Notes under the pieces: generated by a model
Database searches by the model: none
Told to the model about the DNA's origin: nothing
What the model saw: the letters and a program-made list of their open reading frames with translations, nothing else
Made by a program: the position numbers and the translations under genes
Assembly (NCBI GenBank): GCA_021771815.1
Contig: JAETOE010000003.1
Coordinates: forward strand, 1-64,000
Reading direction: 5' to 3'
Source of the DNA: Roseburia hominis
GTDB lineage: Bacteria > Bacillota > Clostridia > Lachnospirales > Lachnospiraceae
DNA: 64,000 nt
In this document: in pieces, positions 43,084-52,473 of the stretch
Layout of the letters: each line of letters starts with the position of its first letter
Numbering within the stretch: position 1 is the stretch's first letter

Positions 43084-44622
43084 ATGGCAGAGAAGAAGAG
43101 ACTTTTGGGGAATTTCAAATTGCTGCATCCAAAGAATCTGGAGAAGGAAGTGCATGTGTACGGTTACCATTTTTCGTGGAAATCGAATATGGTGTGGATG
43201 ATCGGAGCAATGCTTGGTATCAGTGCGGTCGGGATTTTGTTTCAGCTTCGATGGCTGTACTTTATGATCGTGGCTGCAGCGGTGGTGCTTGTGGTTCCGG
43301 TTCTGGTGTTGGACATGTATCGGAGAATGTATGAACAGAAGCGTTTTTCAGATGTCTGCGCTTATATGGAGCAGATGCTCTATGCATTTCAGAAGACGGG
43401 AAAAGTGGTAAGCGCGCTAAAGGAGACGCGGGAAGTTTTTGGGGAAGGACAGATGCGCCGCTGCATCGAGGAAGCAATTCTACATACAGAATTTGGCAGA
43501 GCGAAAAGCGAAGGAGGAATCTTAAGGGAAAGTCTGCAGATTATAGAAAACTGTTATATGTGCGGAAAACTGGGGCTGGTACATAAGCTGCTGCTTGACA
43601 CGGAGGAGTACGGAGGGGAGGCGGAAGAGTCCATAGTGCTTGTGCTCGAGGATATTGAGCGTTTTCGGAAAAGAGGGTATTCTCTGCAGGCAAAGAAGAA
43701 AAGATGCCATACGGACAATATGATTTCTATCGTGGTGGCAACATTTTTGTGTGCGGTGGCGCTATATGTGCTGGATGCGATGAAAGATATGTTTGCGGCG
43801 GGGAGTGCCGTGGATATCTTTAAGCTTCCGGTCATTCAGGTATCTTCCACGGTATTTATCCTGCTATTGCTTCAGATCTATGTGAAAAGCGCAAGGCGTC
43901 TGACGGAGGACTGGCTTGCAGAAAAGGAGCTGCATGACCCTGCATATATCCTGCGAAGCTATGATATGATCGTATGTTACGATGCGGGGAAGGAGAAGAA
44001 GAGGGGAATGATTTTTGCGGGGATCTGGATGATTTCGGCGGCGGCGTTTCTCGTTATAGGAAAAAGAATTCCCGGAATGGCGTGCCTGCTTGCGTCAGCG
44101 TTCTTTCTGCTGCAGCCCGGAGCGTCGTATCGTTTAGCGAACCGTGATGTCACGGCGGAACTGTATCAGGCGCTGCCGCAGTGGTTATTCGAGATGCTTT
44201 TGTTGCTGCAGAACAACAATGTACAGGTCGCGCTTGCAAAGTCCGCAGAGGGGGCGCATGCTGTGCTGACGAGAGAACTTGTCATGCTTCAGGAGCGGAT
44301 TGCGGAAAGACCGGACAGCCTGAAATCTTACGTTGATTTCTGCGGCAAATTTGATTTGCCGGAGATGACAAGCTGTATGAAGATGCTGCACGCGTTTTCG
44401 GAAAGCGGTACAGGAAATATCCGTGTGCAGATGAATCATTTGCTGGAACGCGTCGTGGAGATGCAGGAGAGCGCGGATGAAATGCAAAATGACAGCATTG
44501 CGTTTCGGATGAAGCTGATATTTTCTTATCCGGTCGCGGCGGCAACGGTAAAGCTGTTGATCGATCTTTCCGTGGGAATGATCGTTATGATGCAGATATT
44601 AGGAAATATGGGAGGAATGTAG
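43084..44622 (+). CDS. Fused TadB-TadC-like inner-membrane platform protein
   Basis: 512-aa polytopic protein with two similar halves. Each half has two helices, a cytosolic helical domain and one or two more helices. Half 1 (residues 1-275) has helices near 36, 55, 220 and 255. Half 2 (276-512) has helices near 302 and 322, a cytosolic part with LYQALPQWLFEMLLLLQNNN, and a final helix near 480. This matches the GspF-like TadB and TadC, which are normally separate roughly 300-aa proteins. It starts directly after the ATPase stop and ends 1 bp before the next GTG. Confidence 0.8.
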   Translation: MAEKKRLLGNFKLLHPKNLEKEVHVYGYHFSWKSNMVWMIGAMLGISAVGILFQLRWLYFMIVAAAVVLVVPVLVLDMYRRMYEQKRFSDVCAYMEQMLYAFQKTGKVVSALKETREVFGEGQMRRCIEEAILHTEFGRAKSEGGILRESLQIIENCYMCGKLGLVHKLLLDTEEYGGEAEESIVLVLEDIERFRKRGYSLQAKKKRCHTDNMISIVVATFLCAVALYVLDAMKDMFAAGSAVDIFKLPVIQVSSTVFILLLLQIYVKSARRLTEDWLAEKELHDPAYILRSYDMIVCYDAGKEKKRGMIFAGIWMISAAAFLVIGKRIPGMACLLASAFFLLQPGASYRLANRDVTAELYQALPQWLFEMLLLLQNNNVQVALAKSAEGAHAVLTRELVMLQERIAERPDSLKSYVDFCGKFDLPEMTSCMKMLHAFSESGTGNIRVQMNHLLERVVEMQESADEMQNDSIAFRMKLIFSYPVAAATVKLLIDLSVGMIVMMQILGNMGGM

Positions 44623-44958
44623 GTGAAGTATATTGTCGAGGCATTTGGGGTCATGGTGGTATTGGTGTGCAGTCTCTTTTTGTGCGTTGGAGTGATCGGG
44701 GTAAGCGCGGACGTCGCCGCGGCAAGGGAATATAAGGCGGATGTAATTGCGGAGATCGAGAACAGCAACTTTAATCCGAATGTGATTGCAGCATGCAGGC
44801 AGCAGGCGGCGCAGGCGGGGTATGAGCTGAATGTTTCATCCTATTATTATGATGTGCAAAGCGACAGGCGGATTGCGGAGGTGGAACTGACGTATGCCTA
44901 TGAGATACCGCTGCTTAAGATCTCACAGCAGAAGGTAACGCGCGGGATCGCGAGATAG
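44623..44958 (+). CDS. Small pseudopilin/TadE-like membrane protein
   Basis: 111 aa, GTG start immediately after the previous stop, with GGAGGA upstream. One N-terminal hydrophobic helix (about residues 6-30, FGVMVVLVCSLFLCVGVIGVSADVAA), then an extracellular domain with IENSNFNPNVIAACRQQAAQAGYELNV and a Tyr-rich strand. The layout fits a minor pilin of the TadE/TadF type, but no TadE motif is clear. Part of the operon by spacing. Confidence 0.75.
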   Translation: MKYIVEAFGVMVVLVCSLFLCVGVIGVSADVAAAREYKADVIAEIENSNFNPNVIAACRQQAAQAGYELNVSSYYYDVQSDRRIAEVELTYAYEIPLLKISQQKVTRGIAR

Positions 44959-45055
44959 TAAGAGGAAAGAGAAAAGCAGTGCGCTTGGTGTGCAGGACCT
45001 GGTGCAAAGGAGGAGAAAAGCGGCAAATTTAAAGAGCGGGAAAGGAGGAGATGCG

Positions 45056-45172
45056 GTGAGCCTTGAGTTTGTGATCGGGGAATTGGGAAGTACGCTGTTT
45101 GTCCTGCTTGCAGGGGCGGCGGGAATCGGTATGGCGTATGAGGTGTTAGAGTATGTGTCTGTGCTGTTGTAG
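45056..45172 (+). CDS. 38-aa single-helix membrane protein
   Basis: GTG start at 45056, 7 bp after AAGGAGG (45042-45048), stop at 45172. The product, opening MSLEFVIGELGSTLF, is almost wholly one hydrophobic helix. Its pattern E-F-V-I-x-x-L-G-x-x-L-F aligns with the N-termini of three other products of this operon. The frame could begin further up at a GTG at 44990, but that start has no good ribosome site. It is probably a structural subunit or substrate of the Tad-like machine. Confidence 0.6.
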   Translation: MSLEFVIGELGSTLFVLLAGAAGIGMAYEVLEYVSVLL

Positions 45173-45217
45173 AGATGAAAAGGAAAATCTGTAATTGAGG
45201 AAAGGAGGAGAACGGAA

Positions 45218-45364
45218 TTGGAGGATATCATTGAAGTCTATGGAGGAAGCCTGCTGCAGGTATTGGGAGGCATATGTGCCATGTCGTTGTTTGCCGCCCT
45301 GTATGCGGATGGAGGCATGATTTTTTATATTGTGCAGCAGTATATGACCGGAATTTGTGGATAG
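45218..45364 (+). CDS. 48-aa single-helix membrane protein (TTG start)
   Basis: TTG at 45218, 9 bp after AAGGAGG (45202-45208), stop at 45364. The product opens MEDIIEVYGGSLLQVLGG, then has a hydrophobic helix (LQVLGGICAMSLFAALYADG) and a short tail. It shares the ME-x-aliphatic-aliphatic-x-x-Tyr-Gly opening with the 55-aa Flp-like protein and the 159-aa protein, and sits between them and the 38-aa gene with operon spacing. No ATG gives a comparable frame. Confidence 0.6.
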   Translation: MEDIIEVYGGSLLQVLGGICAMSLFAALYADGGMIFYIVQQYMTGICG

Positions 45365-45379
45365 GGGGAAACCGGGAAA

Positions 45380-45859
45380 ATGGAACAGATTATCAGACAA
45401 TATGGAAAGTTTTTGTTTGAAGCAGCGGTTCTTGCGGCACTGACATGGCTCTTATTTACAGGACTTTTGGACGCGCAGGGGAACAGGGGTGTTTTGGCGA
45501 TTGCGGGAGCGGGGCTTGCAGAGGAAGAGACGGTTTTGCAGCGCGAAGATATAAGGTGCTATGAGAGAGAATGTGAGAAGAGTGCGCCGACCATTTCTTA
45601 TGTGGCAGACGGTATATTGTATACAGGCGATTATGCAGTAGAGGAAATTTTGTATGCTTCGGACAACATGGGAAGTCCGGTGGCTGTTCGCATAGAATCC
45701 GTAAGCAGTCCACGGGGAAGCGTGCAGACGTATACTGTCAGTATAGAGAATATTACGTTCGGCGAGCGCGGCGTTTATACATTATGCGCTTCCGCCGTGG
45801 ACGCATCAAACAGGAAAGCGGTCTACAGGTTTACAATACCCGTAAACGGATGGAGGTGA
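45380..45859 (+). CDS. Secreted or anchored 159-aa protein of the Tad-like operon
   Basis: Opens MEQIIRQYGKFLF, then one hydrophobic helix (about residues 12-30), then an outer domain of about 125 aa. That domain is predicted beta-rich (YTGDYAVEEILYASDNMGSPVAVRIESV ... VSIENITFGERGVYTLCASAVDASNRKAVYRFTIPV), like an Ig-type fold. The opening matches the two small proteins, so the three probably enter the same assembly. The beta domain may be a tip adhesin. No function has been established from sequence. Confidence 0.7.
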   Translation: MEQIIRQYGKFLFEAAVLAALTWLLFTGLLDAQGNRGVLAIAGAGLAEEETVLQREDIRCYERECEKSAPTISYVADGILYTGDYAVEEILYASDNMGSPVAVRIESVSSPRGSVQTYTVSIENITFGERGVYTLCASAVDASNRKAVYRFTIPVNGWR

Positions 45860-45863
45860 CGGG

Positions 45864-46469
45864 GTGAAGCATGCAATGATGATATTTGTCGGTGGAATGC
45901 TTGGGATTCTTACGTTGGCGGTGATACTGACAATCGGGAGCGCTATGAACAGGAGAAATGAGCTGCAGAGCAGCCTTTCCAATGCAATGGAAGAAACGGT
46001 AGGATGGATCGCAGCGGATACGGAGCACGAGGATAAAGATATGATGGCAGTGGCAGCATGTGCGGAGGCTTTGGCATTTGCGGCGGACACAGACTCTGGC
46101 ATTACGGTGAAGGTGTATCAGGCGGATATGCAAAAGGGGGTATTGACAATGAAAGTGCTTGAGAATTTCTGTCATCCGAACGGGAAAAGAGGTACGGCGG
46201 AGTGGGAGAGGACTGTGATTTATAATCGAAGGAAGGCAGATGAGCCGGAAACGTATGAGGTACGTTTTTATCAGAACAGGGAGATGATGGTCAGAGAAGA
46301 AAACTGTTATAAGACGTGTGAGGTGCTTGGTGGAGAGCATATTATACCGCCCGCAGAGCCAAAGGCGGAGGGGCGGGTATTCGGCGGTTGGATAGATACC
46401 AATGGGTATATGGCAGATTTTTCACAGCCGGTCGAGCAGAATCTTATTTACTATGCTTCATGGGAATAG
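45864..46469 (+). CDS. Surface protein with C-terminal InlB-type repeat (Tad-like operon)
   Basis: 201 aa, GTG start 4 bp after the previous stop with GGAGG before it. A hydrophobic N-terminal helix (about residues 6-27) is followed by an outer region and a final segment FGGWIDTNGYMADFSQPVEQNLIYYASWE that fits the InlB B-repeat / Listeria-Bacteroides repeat pattern (F-x-GW ... YA-W). Such repeats are found on surface proteins. As last gene of the operon it may be an anchored or tip component. Confidence 0.75.
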   Translation: MKHAMMIFVGGMLGILTLAVILTIGSAMNRRNELQSSLSNAMEETVGWIAADTEHEDKDMMAVAACAEALAFAADTDSGITVKVYQADMQKGVLTMKVLENFCHPNGKRGTAEWERTVIYNRRKADEPETYEVRFYQNREMMVREENCYKTCEVLGGEHIIPPAEPKAEGRVFGGWIDTNGYMADFSQPVEQNLIYYASWE

Positions 46470-46477
46470 TGCGCGGA

Positions 46478-46509
46478 GTCGGAAGCAGCTATTCATCTGC
46501 ATCCGACTC
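46478..46509. terminator. Hairpin at the convergent ends of the Tad-like operon and corC
   Basis: GAGTCGGAAGCAG and CTGCATCCGACTC form an imperfect stem with one mismatch around a short loop, overlapping the corC stop. It has no U-tract. Confidence 0.45.
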
Positions 46510-47775
46510 ATCACGAACAGAAGTTTCCGGCTTTTTGATATAAATTTTCTCAATACGATTCTTGTCCATCTGTTCGACGCGAAGCAGGACATCGTCATCC
46601 GTAATGATAATCTCATTTCTTTCGGGAAGGTGATCCAATAAACCGATCAGATAACCGCCGATCGTATCGTAATCCTCGGAGGTGAAGCTTAAACCGATTT
46701 CTTCACACAGATCTTCCAGGTTTGTAGAGCCGAGTACAATGTATTCGCGCTCGTTTAGCTGGATAATCGGATCTTCCTCATCCGTATCGTATTCGTCGCG
46801 AATTTCACCGACAATTTCTTCAAGCAGATCTTCCAACGTAATCAGCCCCGCAGTAGCGCCGTATTCATCCAGTACGACTGCAAGAGAGATGGAGGACTTG
46901 CGCATTTCCATAAAAAGTTCCGCGGTATTTTTGTGCTCGTAAGTAAAATACGGTTCGCGCATTACGGAGCGGACGGAAAAATGTTCCTTGTCTTTGTACA
47001 GCAGCAGATCCTTCATATTCAGAATACCGATGACGTTGTCGGTCGTGTCTTCGTAGACGGGAAGCCTTGTGAACTTGTCCTCCTGAAAAATCTGAATCAA
47101 TTCGTCATAGGAACTGTCAATATGGGCAAATGTCATATCGATGCGCGGCACCATGACTTCTTTTGCCTGTGCGTCGCCGAAATCAAAAAGATTGTTGATC
47201 ATCGTGTGCTCTTCGGATTCGATGACGCCGGATTCTTTGCTGACGTCCACGATCGTGCGGAGCTCCTCCTCTGTCATCTGCTGTGCGCCGGCGTTCGGGT
47301 CGACGCGAAGCAGCATCAGAAAGCCCAGGGAGAGTTTATTAATAATGAAGATGACCGGAGTCAGAACCTTCATTAAAAATGAGATGATGCCGGAATAAGC
47401 GAGCGATATCTTCTCAGAATGAATGGTGGCAAGCGTTTTCGGTGAGATCTCACCGAAAATCAGAATCAGAATTGTCAATATACCTGTAGCAATACCAGCA
47501 CCTACACTGCCCCAGAGCTTGATGGCAAGGGAGGTAGCAATGGAAGATGCAGACAGATTAACAATATTATTCCCGATCAGAATAGCGGAAAGCATCTTGC
47601 CGGAATCGTCTGTGATCCGAAGTACGGCAGCGGCACGCTTGTCACCGTCTTCCGCCAGAGTACGCATGCGGATGCGGTTGGCTGTGGTCAAAGCAGTCTC
47701 TGCCGAAGAGAAGAATGCAGATAATAAGAGTAAGATTACTAAAAATACAATTTGAAATATGGCGCCTGAGTCCAA
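46489..47775 (-). CDS. CorC/HlyC family membrane protein (CNNM-type, CBS pair)
   Basis: 428-aa protein with an N-terminal DUF21/CNNM membrane domain (about residues 1-195, four helices), a tandem CBS pair (about 210-335; MVPRIDMTFAHI, VIGILNMKDLL) and a C-terminal CorC_HlyC domain (about 345-425; REYIVLGSTNLEDLCEEIG). Relatives transport or sense Mg2+/Co2+. The older name hemolysin is not informative. It is convergent with the Tad-like operon, 20 bp apart. Confidence 0.92.
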   Translation of the reverse strand: MDSGAIFQIVFLVILLLLSAFFSSAETALTTANRIRMRTLAEDGDKRAAAVLRITDDSGKMLSAILIGNNIVNLSASSIATSLAIKLWGSVGAGIATGILTILILIFGEISPKTLATIHSEKISLAYSGIISFLMKVLTPVIFIINKLSLGFLMLLRVDPNAGAQQMTEEELRTIVDVSKESGVIESEEHTMINNLFDFGDAQAKEVMVPRIDMTFAHIDSSYDELIQIFQEDKFTRLPVYEDTTDNVIGILNMKDLLLYKDKEHFSVRSVMREPYFTYEHKNTAELFMEMRKSSISLAVVLDEYGATAGLITLEDLLEEIVGEIRDEYDTDEEDPIIQLNEREYIVLGSTNLEDLCEEIGLSFTSEDYDTIGGYLIGLLDHLPERNEIIITDDDVLLRVEQMDKNRIEKIYIKKPETSVRDESDADE

Positions 47776-47805
47776 AAAAATTCACCTCAACTAATAATTA
47801 ATAGT

Positions 47806-47833
47806 ATTCCGGCACATAATGCAGTGCCGGAAT
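47806..47833 (-). terminator. Hairpin after guaB
   Basis: ATTCCGGCAC (47806-47815) pairs perfectly with GTGCCGGAAT (47824-47833). The minus-strand tail is only moderately U-rich, so the role as guaB terminator is probable rather than certain. Confidence 0.6.
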
Positions 47834-47874
47834 GAAAAATGTGTAATATGAGATTCATTATATAAAGAAAACGC

Positions 47875-49350
<1,476 letters not shown>

Positions 49351-49386
49351 TTATTAAATTGTATAAAAAAAGATATTAGTTTTTGT

Positions 49387-49415
49387 ATAATAGCAAAAAA
49401 AAAAGGCTGTGTCAA
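49387..49415 (-). promoter_or_regulatory. guaB promoter
   Basis: On the minus strand TTGACA (49415-49410), a 17-bp spacer and TATTAT (49392-49387). The leader before the ATG is about 55 nt. Confidence 0.75.
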
Positions 49416-49500
49416 TGTCGTATAAGTGACGATTTATAAAAAATAAAATCTTATTAGAATAACTAATAAAACAAACAGAAAAACCTTATAGAAATGGTTA

Positions 49501-49529
49501 TTCACAAACGCGGGGATGTGTGTTATGAT
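49501..49529 (+). promoter_or_regulatory. hisA promoter
   Basis: TTCACA (49501-49506), a 17-bp spacer and TATGAT (49524-49529), with TG at -15/-14 (extended -10). It places the transcript start at about 49536, inside the 5' arm of the hairpin at 49535-49572. Confidence 0.7.
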
Positions 49530-49534
49530 GACAG

Positions 49535-49578
49535 TAGGCGACGGGGCCACTGTAGAGGGGGAACGTCGCCTATTTTTA
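49535..49578 (+). terminator. Terminator-like hairpin at the very 5' end of the hisA transcript
   Basis: TAGGCGACG (49535-49543) pairs perfectly with CGTCGCCTA (49564-49572), loop of 20 nt, then TTTTTATAT. It stands between the predicted promoter and the GGGAGG ribosome site, so it can act as attenuator or as a 5' stabilising hairpin. Confidence 0.65.
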
Positions 49579-49594
49579 TATCTGGGAGGCGGCA

Positions 49595-50377
49595 ATGGAA
49601 TTTCGTCCATGCATTGATATCCATAATGGAAAAGTAAAGCAGATTGTAGGTGGGAGCCTTAAGGACGCCGGAAATCAGGCGGTGGAGAACTATGTGGCAG
49701 AGCAGGACGCAGCGTATTTTGCGCGGATGTATAAGGATGCCGGAATTTCCGGCGGGCATATTATATTGCTGAATGCGAAGGACAGCGAGTATTACGGGGC
49801 GACAAAGGAACAGGCGAAGCTGGCGCTTTTGGAATATCCCGGAGGGCTTCAGGTAGGAGGCGGGATCACGGCGGAGAACGCGGCGGAATTTCTGGATGCC
49901 GGAGCAAGCCATGTGATTGTGACCTCCTATGTGTTTCGGGAGGGCAGGATCGATTATAAACGTCTGGGCGAATTGCGCCATGCGGTGGGAAAAGAACGTC
50001 TTGTGCTCGACTTAAGCTGCAGGAGACGAAACGATGCTTATTACATTGTGACAGACCGCTGGCAGATGTTCACGGATGAACAGGTAACAGAAGAACTTTT
50101 GAAAGAACTGGCGGGCTTTTGCGATGAATTTCTCATCCATGCGGTCGATGTGGAGGGAAAGGCGGGCGGAATCGAACGGGATCTGGCGGCGATGCTGGGC
50201 GCATGGGGAGAGATTCCCATTACCTACGCGGGAGGCGTCGGGAACTTTGAAGATTTAAGGCTGCTTGGCGAGCTTGGAGGGGGGCGGCTCAATGTGACGA
50301 TTGGGAGCGCGTTGGATTTATTCGGGGGAAGTATGGCGTTTGATGAGGTATTAGAATATTGCGGCAAAGTGTTGTAG
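49595..50377 (+). CDS. hisA: ProFAR isomerase, eukaryote-type HisA
   Basis: Phosphoribosylformimino-5-aminoimidazole carboxamide ribotide isomerase of histidine synthesis. This is the variant otherwise known from fungi and plants (HIS6-like) and found in some Lachnospiraceae. The 260-aa TIM barrel has [18 protein letters not shown] (catalytic Asp near residue 8), [12 protein letters not shown] near 88 and the second catalytic Asp in [10 protein letters not shown] near 137. No other his gene is adjacent. Promoter and leader hairpin suggest separate control. Confidence 0.93.
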   Translation: MEFRPCIDIHNGKVKQIVGGSLKDAGNQAVENYVAEQDAAYFARMYKDAGISGGHIILLNAKDSEYYGATKEQAKLALLEYPGGLQVGGGITAENAAEFLDAGASHVIVTSYVFREGRIDYKRLGELRHAVGKERLVLDLSCRRRNDAYYIVTDRWQMFTDEQVTEELLKELAGFCDEFLIHAVDVEGKAGGIERDLAAMLGAWGEIPITYAGGVGNFEDLRLLGELGGGRLNVTIGSALDLFGGSMAFDEVLEYCGKVL

Positions 50378-50468
50378 AGGGCAGTCGCCGGGAGACAGTG
50401 CGGACGGAAATGCCGTTTGCGGTATGAAAATTTTTCCGACGACGGGAAGAACAGATGGAGGTTATGAC

Positions 50469-51800
50469 ATGAGTAAATACACAAAGCAGGATATTATCAG
50501 AATCGTGGAGGAGGAGGATGTCGAGTTCATCCGGCTGCAGTTTACGGATATGTTCGGCACATTGAAGAATGTGGCGATCACATCGAGCCAGCTTGAAAAG
50601 GCGCTGAACAACGAATGCATGTTCGACGGCTCTTCCATAGAAGGGTTTGTGCGGATCGAGGAGTCGGATATGTATCTGTACCCGGATCTGGATACCTTTG
50701 TGATCTTTCCGTGGCGTCCGCAGCAGGGAAAGGTGGCAAGAATCATCTGTGATATCTATACATCGGAGAGAAAGCCGTTTGAGGGCGATCCGCGCTACAT
50801 ATTAAAGAAAGCGGTTGCGGATGCGGAGTCGTTAGGCTATCGTTTTGACGTAGGACCGGAGTGCGAGTTCTTCCTGTTTAATCAGGATGAGGATGGACAG
50901 CCGACGACGATCAGCACGGAGCGCGCAGGCTATTTCGATCTGGGTCCGGTGGATCTCGGCGAGAATGCGAGAAGAGACATGGTGCTGACGTTAGAAGATA
51001 TGGGCTATGAGATCGAGGCGTCGCATCATGAGGTCGCGCCTGCGCAGCATGAGATTGATTTTCGGTATGACGAGGCGCTTAAGACGGCAGACAATATCAT
51101 GACCTTTAAGCTTGCGGTCAAGACGATCGCGAAGCGGCATGGTTTGTTTGCGAGCTTCATGCCGAAGCCGAAACACGGGGTCAATGGTTCGGGAATGCAT
51201 GTCAATATGTCGCTTTCCAAGGACGGAAGGAATATTTTCGACGATCCGGACGGCGAGCAGGGCTTAAGCAAGGAGGCATACTGGTTCATCGGAGGAATCA
51301 TCCGGCATATGAAGGCGATGACGGTTATCACGAATCCGCTTGTGAATTCTTATAAGCGCCTGGTGCCGGGGTACGAAGCCCCGATTTATATTGCATGGTC
51401 GATGACGAACCGCAGTCCGCTGATCCGTATTCCGGTGTCGAGGGGAAGCAGGACGAGAGTGGAACTGCGCTGCCCGGATTCGGCGGCAAATCCATATCTG
51501 ACGCTTGCGGTGTGCCTGGAGGCAGGGCTTGACGGTATTCGCGGCAGGATCGCCCCCCCGGCGGCAGTGGTGGAGAATGTGTTCGAGATGCGCCGCGCGC
51601 AGAAGCATGAACTGGGAATCGAATCGCTTCCGGCGGATTTGGGAGAGGCGTTGGAGGAGTTCGAAAAGGACGAATATATCAGGGAAGTCCTGGGCAGACA
51701 CATCAGTGAGAAGTATTGCGAGGCAAAGCATGCGGAATGGGTGGATTATCGTGCACAGGTAACGGAGTGGGAGATCGATAATTACCTATATAAAATCTGA
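50469..51800 (+). CDS. glnA: Glutamine synthetase type I
   Basis: ATP-dependent ligation of ammonia to glutamate. The 443-aa GSI-alpha enzyme has a beta-grasp N-domain (residues 1-105; the Asp loop [20 protein letters not shown]), metal ligands in GPECEFFLF near residue 132, and [22 protein letters not shown] and RSPLIRIPV. The adenylylation tyrosine region is absent, as in Gram-positives. ATG 50469 follows GGAGG; the open frame from 50424 lacks a site. An ANTAR gene follows after 29 bp, a common pairing in clostridia. Confidence 0.96.
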   Translation: MSKYTKQDIIRIVEEEDVEFIRLQFTDMFGTLKNVAITSSQLEKALNNECMFDGSSIEGFVRIEESDMYLYPDLDTFVIFPWRPQQGKVARIICDIYTSERKPFEGDPRYILKKAVADAESLGYRFDVGPECEFFLFNQDEDGQPTTISTERAGYFDLGPVDLGENARRDMVLTLEDMGYEIEASHHEVAPAQHEIDFRYDEALKTADNIMTFKLAVKTIAKRHGLFASFMPKPKHGVNGSGMHVNMSLSKDGRNIFDDPDGEQGLSKEAYWFIGGIIRHMKAMTVITNPLVNSYKRLVPGYEAPIYIAWSMTNRSPLIRIPVSRGSRTRVELRCPDSAANPYLTLAVCLEAGLDGIRGRIAPPAAVVENVFEMRRAQKHELGIESLPADLGEALEEFEKDEYIREVLGRHISEKYCEAKHAEWVDYRAQVTEWEIDNYLYKI

Positions 51801-51829
51801 GCCGGACAGGTAAAAGAGGAAACGATTTG

Positions 51830-52372
51830 ATGAATATCATTGTTGCATTTCCCAAACAGGACAATGCCCGAAATATTAAGAAGATATTAGTGCAGAACGG
51901 TTATCATGTGGCTTCGGTCTGCGCCACGGGCGCGCAGGTGCTGCAGAGCGCGGGCGAACTGGGGGGCGGCATTGTCGTGTGTGGTTACCGTTTCGTGGAT
52001 ATGATGTACACGGAACTGTACGAATATCTGCCTGACCAATTTGAGATGCTGCTTGTGGCATCTCCCGTAAATTGCGTGAGCCGTGATGTGGAAAATCTGG
52101 TCTGTCTGTCAACGCCGCTTAAGGTAAATGAACTGCTTCAGACTGTGGAAATGATGGAGTACACCATCACCAGGCGCAGAAAAAAGACAAGAAATGTACA
52201 AAAGGAGCGGACGGAGGAGGAAAATAACCTGATTCAGGAGGCGAAGGCGCTTTTGATGGAGCGGAACAATCTTTCGGAGGAGGAAGCGCACCGCTATATG
52301 CAGAAGCGGAGCATGGATAACGGAACCTGCCTGACCGAGACGGCACAGATGATTTTGAGTTTGATGTCATGA
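51830..52372 (+). CDS. ANTAR-domain response regulator with a degenerate receiver
   Basis: 180 aa. Residues 2-120 look like a CheY-type receiver (NIIVAFPKQDNARNIKKILVQNGYHVASVC), but the phospho-Asp position at the end of strand 3 reads IVVCGYRF, without an Asp. A coiled linker and a C-terminal ANTAR domain follow (about 125-178; IQEAKALLMERNNLSEEEAHRYMQKRSMDNG), an RNA-binding antitermination module. It is coupled to glnA, so it probably tunes nitrogen genes by binding leader RNA hairpins. The start is ATG 51830 after GAGGAAACG. Confidence 0.9.
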   Translation: MNIIVAFPKQDNARNIKKILVQNGYHVASVCATGAQVLQSAGELGGGIVVCGYRFVDMMYTELYEYLPDQFEMLLVASPVNCVSRDVENLVCLSTPLKVNELLQTVEMMEYTITRRRKKTRNVQKERTEEENNLIQEAKALLMERNNLSEEEAHRYMQKRSMDNGTCLTETAQMILSLMS

Positions 52373-52473
52373 AACGGAAATAATTTTGATTCCTGGTAAA
52401 CAAAAAGTGCTTGCGGTGCAGGAGAAGGAATGCTATACTGTAGCCATCATCAGCGAAAAGAAGGAGAGTACAT

